DNA of 5,628 bases from Pontiella sp. (lineage in GTDB: Bacteria; Verrucomicrobiota; Kiritimatiellia; Kiritimatiellales; Pontiellaceae): positions 1 through 5,628 of the forward strand of contig JAOZSZ010000105.1 of NCBI GenBank assembly GCA_029939385.1, in the 5' to 3' direction. The notes under the pieces are model-generated. The model made no database searches. It had not been told where the DNA came from and worked only from the letters and a program-made list of their open reading frames with translations. Position numbers and translations under genes: made by a program. Of this stretch, positions 1-5,628 are shown one piece after another; positions within the stretch are counted from its first letter, which is position 1; each line of letters opens with the position of its first letter.

Positions 1-527
1 GCTTCTTCAGTCAAGCTACGCGACCACGCAACCACATTCATTTCCAGTCCAGCTGCACGAGAGGCTAGTGCCTTCCCGATCGCTCCCAGTCCAATAATGC
101 CCAAGGTCCGACCTTTCAAACCACGTGCCGCTCCATATTTCTTTTTAAGCCATTTTCCGTCACGCATATCGCAAGATGCAGAAACTAATTGCCGATCCGC
201 TGCAATCAAATGTGCCATCGCTAATTCTGCAACCGCGGCCGTGTTAGTTCCGGGGCAATTACAAACATAAACGCCATGAGCACTCGCACTTGCAACATCA
301 ATGGTATTCACTCCCGCGCCCGCCCGAATGATTAATGAAAGCGATGATGCGGCTTCCATGACTTCAGCACTCACTTTCGTTGAGCGAACAATCAAAATCT
401 CAGCATCTTTGATGGCAGAGGCAAGTTCGCCTGCCGTTAGCTGGGGTTGTAGATCAATTTCTGCACCCAGCTGTTCTAAACCCGCAACCTTGGCGGGATC
501 CAATTTATCAGCTACTAATATTTTCAT
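1..527 (-). CDS. serA: D-3-phosphoglycerate dehydrogenase (SerA-like), N-terminal part, truncated by window edge
   Basis: Predicted cytosolic NAD-dependent oxidation of 3-phosphoglycerate to 3-phosphohydroxypyruvate, the first step of serine synthesis. The reading frame opens with ATG at 527 and stays open to position 1, giving 175 residues plus part of an Ala codon. The start MKILVADKLD is typical of PGDH, and AAGGAGT at 538-532 lies 5 bases upstream as a good Shine-Dalgarno site. Visible family marks are RSTKV (48-52), the IIRAGAGVNTID segment (66-77), CPGTNTAAVAELAM (91-104) and the Rossmann dinucleotide motif GLGAIG (146-151). The catalytic Arg, Glu and His of the 2-hydroxyacid dehydrogenase fold and any ACT regulatory domain lie beyond the window, so another D-2-hydroxyacid dehydrogenase cannot be fully excluded. 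The N-terminus and the CPGTN region favour PGDH. It follows the tricorn gene on the same strand but is separated from it by a terminator. Confidence 0.88.
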   Translation of the reverse strand, partial: MKILVADKLDPAKVAGLEQLGAEIDLQPQLTAGELASAIKDAEILIVRSTKVSAEVMEAASSLSLIIRAGAGVNTIDVASASAHGVYVCNCPGTNTAAVAELAMAHLIAADRQLVSASCDMRDGKWLKKKYGAARGLKGRTLGIIGLGAIGKALASRAAGLEMNVVAWSRSLTEE

Positions 528-628
528 GTATACTCCTTTTTGTATCTATAGTTATTCTTAAAAAAAACGAAAGAATGGATCGAATCATTACCGATCCTTC
601 TTTTCTATACTCTATCCATCACGATCTA
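528..628 (-). promoter_or_regulatory. Intergenic leader of the serA-like gene
   Basis: This 101-base gap between the tricorn stop and the serA ATG holds a terminator hairpin (560-602) and the serA Shine-Dalgarno site (AAGGAGT, 538-532). Between the U tract and the ATG only about 32 bases remain. A TATAGA hexamer (550-545, minus strand) resembles a -10 box. However, the bases 16-18 positions upstream of it fall in the terminator and do not look like TTGACA, and transcription from it would start close to the Shine-Dalgarno site. No convincing promoter is visible, so serA may rely on read-through, on a promoter inside the end of the tricorn gene, or on a non-sigma70 promoter. Confidence 0.4.
560..602 (-). 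terminator. Rho-independent terminator after the tricorn gene
   Basis: Read on the minus strand, AAGAAGGATCG (602-592) pairs with CGATCC-A-TTCTT (582-571). This gives an 11-pair stem with one bulged base (576) and a 9-base loop (583-591). It is followed by TCG and then eight T residues (567-560). The stem-plus-U8 arrangement 27 bases beyond the tricorn stop codon is a classical intrinsic terminator and probably ends the tdh-kbl-tricorn transcript. The stem is AT-rich at its base, so some read-through into serA is plausible. Confidence 0.85.
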
Positions 629-3600
629 CTATTTTTCATTTCGGCTCTCTTTACTCGCGTAAATAGGTTCAGCTAAAGCTTCTTTCTCCTCGGCCTCAAT
701 ATCCTTGAGTAACTCTTTGATAGCACGAATCAGCTGAGGATCATGCCCTGAAGGAACATCACCGGGGGCATTATGCACAATCACATCCGGAATGCAGGGT
801 TGCTTATCCATATCCGCTCCATCTTTAAGCCGGAACCATCCCCGATAAGGCACGCGAATGGTTCCCACATCCAGCACCCCAAAAGGATTGGTAGAAATCA
901 CCGATCGTTGCGTTGGAATCCCAACCACCTTTCCGCGATTGAGGGTCTTAATGGCATGGCAAAAAATCTCCGCATTGCTAGAAGAATATTCATTACAAAG
1001 AACCACAATGGGCTTAAACCAAACCGATGATGGAAGATAAGTCTGCTGATAACCCGCATCACCATTTCGTGGGATAGTGATGGCATGCTTGGGATGACAA
1101 AGAATCGACAGTAGATGATCCGAAATAAATCCTCCGGGATTATTTCGGACATCGATCACGAGTCCATCTTTACCGAAACCCGTAGAGTAAATTTTCTTTT
1201 CAAATTGCCGAAGACTGGAAAAATCCATCTTCTGAATGTCGAGATACCCACACCGTCCGCCACTAATACGTTCAACCGTTTCACGATTTTGTTCCATCCA
1301 TTCTTCACGAACCAGATTACGCAGATTATTAAAATTATCCGCTTCAACCACAACCACCCGTTCGGTTCCGTTTGTTCCGCGCAAGAGTAAATTAATATCG
1401 CGAGGATAGTAACCATTGAGATAGAGATTCAGATTGGTATCCGCCCCCACCTTTTGGCCATCAATTTCAAGAAGAACATCACCAGATTGCACCGGATTTT
1501 CTAACCGATCACTTGCGCTGTTTTTAACAACATGTGAAATCTCCAACTCATCCACATCATGATTTTTAGTAAAGATAAGTCCGAGTGCCGCCGTTCTTTT
1601 TTCCCAGTTCTGAGACGATTCATAGCCAGGATTCCACTCTTTTCTACTATTTTCGGTCGTGTTATAACCTAAATGTGATGCATTAAGCTCTCCCATCAAC
1701 ATTTCAGAAACCTTACCAAACTCATCCCAACTATCCGCCGTGGCAGCTTGATCTTCATATTTCAGACGAATCGCATCCCAGTCATGGTTATTAAATGCGG
1801 AATCGTAGAATTTATCTTTGAGCTCTCGCCACATGATTCGAAAGGCAAGGCGACGATAAGCCTCGAGATTAACCTCATTATAGAGTTTAAAAGAATATTC
1901 TTGGTTTAAACTCGATGGCACCCCATTAACCAACCAAAGAATCTGACTATTCTTTTCCAACCAACGGGCATAGATTCCCTTTTTATGGGTTATAAATTGA
2001 GGCGTCAGGTGATCGGGAAAAACCACCTTCCACGTTCCATCCTTCCCATTAATATTAGCCTGAAAAGCTAAAGCCTTTGAATCAAAGGACCAGAACAACT
2101 CTTGAGGGACACCATTAACCTGAATACGCCGCACGCGTCGCGAGAGCCCCTCAAAATCAATATCAATACCCTGATCACCGATCTCTTGTTCATTATGATC
2201 CGTCTCACGGACATCCTGCTCATTTCGAGATTCTTTAATTTTATTTTTGGCCAGAATACGAGTACGGGTACGCTGATCTAAAACCTCATCTTCACGATTG
2301 AGCCAGACATAATAAATATCGGTCTTCTCATCATAGCGCTTCCCAACATAAGAAATAATGCGCCCGTCAGGGGACCAGCGCGGATTCCAATCCCAATTGG
2401 GATGCCGAGAAAGATTATAAGATTCTTGCTCTCCGGATTCGTCAACAATCCAAATATCACTATTCCCCCAACTATCGCGAGCCGAACAGACCAACCAACC
2501 GCCATCCGGCGACCAGTCATAATAAATATTAAAAGGAGTATCCAGCAGCTTTCGACGATCTGAACCATCTAAATTCATAGTCCAAAGTTGATGCCCCGCC
2601 TCTTCCACTGCTAGACGCTCTCCCTTGGGGCTGAGACTAATTCGACGGCGACCAATGCGGTCATTCGTTATCTGGCTCAGTACAAAATCCTTATTTTCCC
2701 ACCAATGCAGAGAGGGATCTTTTCGTTCCGCTTTCCAAATATTAACTCCCAGCCCATCGTCACGTAAAAAATAGATCGATGCATTATCCTTCGAAAAAAC
2801 AGCTTCACGCTCATGTGTAGCAACATCACCACAAACCTGCACCGGCTCACGAAAAACCGTATCCATCAACCACAGATCCCCGCCTGCGGTAAAACATAAT
2901 TCCAGCCCATCATCCGTAGTGGATAGGGTTCCCCAGGTATTATTATTCCAAGCCTTATCATACCAACGCCGCTTGGTCTTCATGGTTGACGCATCCGTAT
3001 CCATCCATAAATTAATCTTCTGGAGCGACTTTGGCTTACGTGGATCTAACCGATAAAAATCAAATCGATTACGAAATACCATAACTTTTCCATTTGCGGA
3101 AATAGTCGGCAAAATCACCGAGTCCTCTACAAAATGGGTTAGCTCTTTATCCTCCCCAGATTTAAGATCGTATTCACGGATATTAAAACAGCCATCCTGT
3201 TGCCCCGCATAATAAAACCCAGATCCATCCGGCTTCCACATGGGGGTTCGGCAGCCTGACTCGTGATCTCGCACCACCCGGCTTTCGCCGGTCAAAAGAT
3301 TATGCAACCAAATTTTCTCGGCGACGCTCCCCTTATAGCCCTTACGGTAAAGGGTTCCCTCTCCCGTTGTAAAAAGTAGTTTTTCGCCATCGGAGGCCAA
3401 CGAAACTTCTCCTGCATAGGCATTAAAAAGCAACTCCGGTTCTTTCCCTCCACGGGAATCCACACGGAACAAACGGGTCTGCCGATACCCCAAATAAGCA
3501 CGGTCACTCGTGACAATTAATGACTGTCCATCGGGAAACCAGGCGCGGGGAACCGCGCCTTGGCTGTGAAATGTTAGCTGGCGAGGCGTTCCGCCAGAAA

Positions 3601-3889
3601 GCGGAATCACATAGGTCTGCCACGTGTTATCGCGGTTGCTCATAAAAGCAATATGAGTACCGTCGGGCGAGAAGATCGGACGCGTGTCGAATGCAGGATG
3701 CAGAGTCAATGGCTTTGCCTCCCCTCCATCCGACGAAGCGATCCACAAGTCGTGCCGGTATTCAAAAACCAAAGTATGCCCATCCGGCGAAAGCGATGGT
3801 AATGAGGCCAGTTGAATCTGTTCTCGCTCCGTCCAGCCCGTATCAATAAAAAAAACTGACAGCAATAGGGTTATAACAATCCGTTTCAT
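629..3889 (-). CDS. Exported tricorn protease homologue (S41 family serine peptidase with beta-propellers and PDZ domain)
   Basis: This 1086-residue protein matches tricorn peptidase in length and domain order, so it probably trims peptides. A basic start (MKR) and hydrophobic stretch (4-15) suggest a signal peptide or N-terminal anchor, although no clean AxA cleavage site is seen. Residues about 25-540 carry repeated PD40 blades of a double propeller (SPDG at 34, 74, 460 and 506, and related sites near 119 and 220). Then come a charged linker (545-575), the IDFEGLSRRVRRI boundary (577-589), the C1 core domain with Ser738-His739, a PDZ domain (about 764-850) and the S41 C2 domain. C2 contains GLVIDVRNNPGGF (909-921) and the predicted nucleophile Ser971 in SSSNAEIF. 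The fourth tetrad position, Glu1023 in Thermoplasma tricorn, appears to be Asp1028. The start at 3889 has AGGA (3900-3897) 7 bases upstream. It lies 30 bases after kbl with no terminator between, so cotranscription is likely. Bacterial substrates are unknown. Confidence 0.9.
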   Translation of the reverse strand: MKRIVITLLLSVFFIDTGWTEREQIQLASLPSLSPDGHTLVFEYRHDLWIASSDGGEAKPLTLHPAFDTRPIFSPDGTHIAFMSNRDNTWQTYVIPLSGGTPRQLTFHSQGAVPRAWFPDGQSLIVTSDRAYLGYRQTRLFRVDSRGGKEPELLFNAYAGEVSLASDGEKLLFTTGEGTLYRKGYKGSVAEKIWLHNLLTGESRVVRDHESGCRTPMWKPDGSGFYYAGQQDGCFNIREYDLKSGEDKELTHFVEDSVILPTISANGKVMVFRNRFDFYRLDPRKPKSLQKINLWMDTDASTMKTKRRWYDKAWNNNTWGTLSTTDDGLELCFTAGGDLWLMDTVFREPVQVCGDVATHEREAVFSKDNASIYFLRDDGLGVNIWKAERKDPSLHWWENKDFVLSQITNDRIGRRRISLSPKGERLAVEEAGHQLWTMNLDGSDRRKLLDTPFNIYYDWSPDGGWLVCSARDSWGNSDIWIVDESGEQESYNLSRHPNWDWNPRWSPDGRIISYVGKRYDEKTDIYYVWLNREDEVLDQRTRTRILAKNKIKESRNEQDVRETDHNEQEIGDQGIDIDFEGLSRRVRRIQVNGVPQELFWSFDSKALAFQANINGKDGTWKVVFPDHLTPQFITHKKGIYARWLEKNSQILWLVNGVPSSLNQEYSFKLYNEVNLEAYRRLAFRIMWRELKDKFYDSAFNNHDWDAIRLKYEDQAATADSWDEFGKVSEMLMGELNASHLGYNTTENSRKEWNPGYESSQNWEKRTAALGLIFTKNHDVDELEISHVVKNSASDRLENPVQSGDVLLEIDGQKVGADTNLNLYLNGYYPRDINLLLRGTNGTERVVVVEADNFNNLRNLVREEWMEQNRETVERISGGRCGYLDIQKMDFSSLRQFEKKIYSTGFGKDGLVIDVRNNPGGFISDHLLSILCHPKHAITIPRNGDAGYQQTYLPSSVWFKPIVVLCNEYSSSNAEIFCHAIKTLNRGKVVGIPTQRSVISTNPFGVLDVGTIRVPYRGWFRLKDGADMDKQPCIPDVIVHNAPGDVPSGHDPQLIRAIKELLKDIEAEEKEALAEPIYASKESRNEK

Positions 3890-3919
3890 AAGAAATTCCT
3901 GTTTTACACTCTTAGTAGA

Positions 3920-5101
3920 TTAGCCCAGTTCCTTTTTCGTCTCGGCAAACTGCTCCACCGCATAATCTAGGTTCTCAAGGCTATGTGCTGCCGAAATCTG
4001 CACACGAATACGGGCCTGCCCCTTTGGTACAACGGGGAAGGAAAATCCAACCACATAAATCCCTTTCTCCAACAGGCGGTCCGCCATAGCCGTCGCCAAT
4101 CGAGCTTCACCCAACATGATCGGAACAATGGGATGATCCCCATCAGGAACATTGAAACCAACCTCAACCATCCGCCGCCGAAAATAAGCCGTATTTTCTG
4201 CGAGCCGAAGATTAAGCTCGGGTGAAGAAGAAATTAACTCCAAGGCTTTAAGGGTTGCAGAAGCGATCGGCGGAGCCACGGTATTTGAAAAGAGATAAGG
4301 ACGCGAACGCTGACGAAGAAGATCTATCACTTCCTTTCGTCCACTCGTATAACCTCCACTCGCTCCTCCAAGTGCCTTACCAAATGTGCCCGTAAGAATG
4401 TCTACACGCCCCATCACATCGCGGTATTCATGAGTACCTCGGCCACCTTTGCCAAGCACTCCTACTCCGTGCGAATCATCAACCATTACCAGCGCATTAT
4501 ATTGATCCGCCAAATTGCAAATATCCTGAAGTTTGGCGACCGTGCCGTCCATAGAAAAGACACCATCGGTGGCAATCAATCGGATGCGACTGTCTTGTGC
4601 ATCTTTCAGTTTTTCTTCAAGCTCTTCCATATTGGAGTTTGAATAAATGGAGCGCTTTGCCTTACAGAGCCGAACCCCATCAATGATGGATGCATGGTTA
4701 AGTGCATCACTAATAATCACATCATCTGCCGTCAGCAAGGTTTCGAACAAGCCCGCATTCGCATCGAAACAGGAGGAATAAAGAATCGTATCTTCCATCT
4801 CTAGAAACTCAGAAACCTTTTGCTCTAGTTGCTTATGCAACTCCTGCGTTCCGCAGATAAAACGCACGGAAGAGAGCCCAAAGCCCCAAAGGTCAAGTCC
4901 TTCCTTTGCCGCGGCAACCAATGCCGGATGATTAGACAAACCTAGATAGTTATTGGCACAAAAGTTTAATACCTCTCCACTAGAAACCGTAATACGATTC
5001 CCTTGGGGACCCAGCAACAGTCGCTCACCCTTCATTAAACCACCCTCTCGAATGGCCTCCAGCTCTTCACTAAAAAATTGTAGCCCTTGTTTTCTATCCA
5101 T
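3920..5101 (-). CDS. kbl: 2-amino-3-ketobutyrate CoA ligase (glycine C-acetyltransferase)
   Basis: A cytosolic PLP enzyme of the alpha-oxoamine synthase family. It splits 2-amino-3-ketobutyrate with CoA into glycine and acetyl-CoA, the second step of threonine breakdown after Tdh. The 393 residues from MDRKQGL follow E. coli Kbl (398 aa) closely from end to end. Marks include [10 protein letters not shown] (46-55), FICGTQ (81-86), [12 protein letters not shown] (131-142, with His136 expected to stack on PLP), MVDDSHGVG (206-214, with Asp208 for the pyridine nitrogen), [10 protein letters not shown] (237-246, with Lys242 as the Schiff-base lysine) and PKGQARIR (359-366, with a substrate-carboxylate Arg). 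The start at 5101 is preferred because GGAG (5111-5108) sits 6 bases upstream and the N-terminus then matches E. coli in length. An in-frame ATG at 5113 (+4 residues) and a TTG at 5125 (+8) are alternatives. It directly follows tdh in an operon. Confidence 0.96.
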   Translation of the reverse strand: MDRKQGLQFFSEELEAIREGGLMKGERLLLGPQGNRITVSSGEVLNFCANNYLGLSNHPALVAAAKEGLDLWGFGLSSVRFICGTQELHKQLEQKVSEFLEMEDTILYSSCFDANAGLFETLLTADDVIISDALNHASIIDGVRLCKAKRSIYSNSNMEELEEKLKDAQDSRIRLIATDGVFSMDGTVAKLQDICNLADQYNALVMVDDSHGVGVLGKGGRGTHEYRDVMGRVDILTGTFGKALGGASGGYTSGRKEVIDLLRQRSRPYLFSNTVAPPIASATLKALELISSSPELNLRLAENTAYFRRRMVEVGFNVPDGDHPIVPIMLGEARLATAMADRLLEKGIYVVGFSFPVVPKGQARIRVQISAAHSLENLDYAVEQFAETKKELG

Positions 5102-5125
5102 GATCTTCTCCATCAATCTTCCCAA
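5099..5125 (-). promoter_or_regulatory. tdh-kbl junction with translational coupling and alternative kbl starts
   Basis: The minus strand reads TTGGGAAGATTGATGGAGAA and then GATCATG. The tdh stop TGA (5115-5113) shares its last base with an in-frame kbl ATG (5113-5111), a TGATG overlap. GGGA (5123-5120) lies 6 bases before that ATG. A second Shine-Dalgarno site, GGAG (5111-5108), lies 6 bases before the ATG at 5101. Either start would be reached by ribosomes finishing tdh, which fits coupled synthesis of the two pathway enzymes. The 5101 start agrees better with the length of E. coli Kbl. Confidence 0.7.
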
Positions 5126-5628
5126 TTTAAAATAACCTTTCCGGAGTTTCCGGAAATCATCCGTTCAAAGCCTTTTTCATATTCCGTATAATGAAAGCGG
5201 TCCGTAATGATCGGAAAAATATCCAAACCGCTCTGCAACATACTCGTCATTTTATACCAAGTCTCATACATTTCTCGGCCATAGATCCCCTTGATCGTCA
5301 GCCCATTGAAAACTACGGCATTCCAATCAATCTCCACATCCCCAGGCATAATGCCCAACATAGCAATCTTTCCGCCGTGGCACATATTTGAAAGCATCGA
5401 TCGAAACGCCGAAGGATTCCCCGACATTTCGAGCCCCACATCAAACCCTTCCTTCAATCCCAATTTACTCATAACCGTCTCGAGCTTTTCCTCTGCAACA
5501 TTGACCGTGCAGGTTGCCCCCATTTTTTGAGCTAACTCCAATCGATAGGGATTAATATCAGTCACCACCACATGACGAGCCCCCGCATGTTTCACGATAG
5601 CGGCGGCCATAATCCCAATGGGACCCGC
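5113..5628 (-). CDS. tdh: L-threonine 3-dehydrogenase, C-terminal half, truncated by window edge
   Basis: A zinc-dependent medium-chain dehydrogenase of the cytosol that oxidises L-threonine to 2-amino-3-ketobutyrate with NAD+, the first step of the Tdh-Kbl route. Only the last 171 residues are in the window. The frame is open at 5628, and by comparison with E. coli Tdh (341 aa) roughly the first 170 residues are missing, including the zinc ligands. The visible part opens inside the Rossmann glycine motif ([10 protein letters not shown]) and contains [15 protein letters not shown], whose Asp (visible residue 24) marks NAD preference. It also contains [26 protein letters not shown], the strongly Tdh-specific [16 protein letters not shown] and the ending [10 protein letters not shown]. 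These match E. coli Tdh almost block for block, which separates it from sorbitol and alcohol dehydrogenases. Its stop abuts or overlaps the start of kbl. Confidence 0.95.
   Translation of the reverse strand, partial: AGPIGIMAAAIVKHAGARHVVVTDINPYRLELAQKMGATCTVNVAEEKLETVMSKLGLKEGFDVGLEMSGNPSAFRSMLSNMCHGGKIAMLGIMPGDVEIDWNAVVFNGLTIKGIYGREMYETWYKMTSMLQSGLDIFPIITDRFHYTEYEKGFERMISGNSGKVILNWED

Noticed and set aside
545..550. TATAGA on the minus strand as a -10 box for serA
   Set aside because: There is no matching -35 at 16-18 bases, and the implied start site would leave almost no leader before the Shine-Dalgarno site. It is noted only as a weak possibility.
301..561. Plus-strand 86-codon open frame opposite the start of serA
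   Set aside because: It lies antisense to a clearly conserved PGDH frame, its translation resembles no family I know, and its start is not set behind a Shine-Dalgarno site.
571..604. The terminator hairpin acting in the plus direction (bidirectional)
   Set aside because: On the plus strand only four T residues follow the stem, and there is no plus-strand gene for it to terminate.
898..1416. Several overlapping open frames (898-1152, 1156-1416 minus; 1115-1390 plus) within the tricorn gene
   Set aside because: All are out-of-frame shadows of the PDZ and S41 coding region, which is uninterrupted and shows family motifs throughout.
629..2240. The peptide KESRNE occurring twice in the tricorn homologue (residues 553-558 in the linker and 1080-1085 at the C-terminus)
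   Set aside because: It is only six charged residues in two low-complexity segments, with different codons, so chance is the simplest explanation.

Overview
The window is a compact stretch of four protein genes, all on the minus strand and all ordinary bacterial families. Read in the direction of transcription (high to low coordinates) they are: the C-terminal half of L-threonine 3-dehydrogenase (tdh, cut by the window edge), 2-amino-3-ketobutyrate CoA ligase (kbl), a 1086-residue exported tricorn-protease homologue (peptidase family S41), and the N-terminal part of a D-3-phosphoglycerate dehydrogenase (serA-like, cut by the other edge). No RNA gene, mobile element, CRISPR array or long repeat was seen.

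The host is a bacterium, because Shine-Dalgarno sites, tight gene packing and a rho-independent terminator are present. Base composition looks moderate, somewhat below 50% GC by eye. Tdh and Kbl are close to the E. coli proteins along their whole visible length. A tricorn homologue with an N-terminal signal-like segment suggests a Gram-negative cell with a periplasm. A member of the Verrucomicrobia/Kiritimatiellota/Lentisphaerae side of the PVC group is possible, but this is an impression only and the window has no taxonomic marker.

Layout: tdh (5628-5113) runs straight into kbl (5101-3920, with a possible in-frame start at 5113 that would overlap the tdh stop). After 30 bases with no terminator comes the tricorn homologue (3889-629). 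Its stop is followed by a clear hairpin and U8 tract (602-560), which closes the tdh-kbl-tricorn unit. serA starts at 527, only 32 bases beyond the U tract, and continues past position 1.

Functionally, Tdh and Kbl make up the two-step conversion of threonine to glycine and acetyl-CoA. The SerA-like enzyme starts serine (and hence glycine) synthesis from 3-phosphoglycerate, so the cytosolic genes share a serine/glycine/threonine theme. The tricorn homologue may supply or process peptides in the envelope, and its link to amino-acid catabolism is inferred only from its position. I found no sign of an undescribed system. The points most worth a second look are the Glu-to-Asp change in the predicted catalytic tetrad of the tricorn homologue, its place in a threonine-catabolic operon, and the very short space for a serA promoter behind the terminator.
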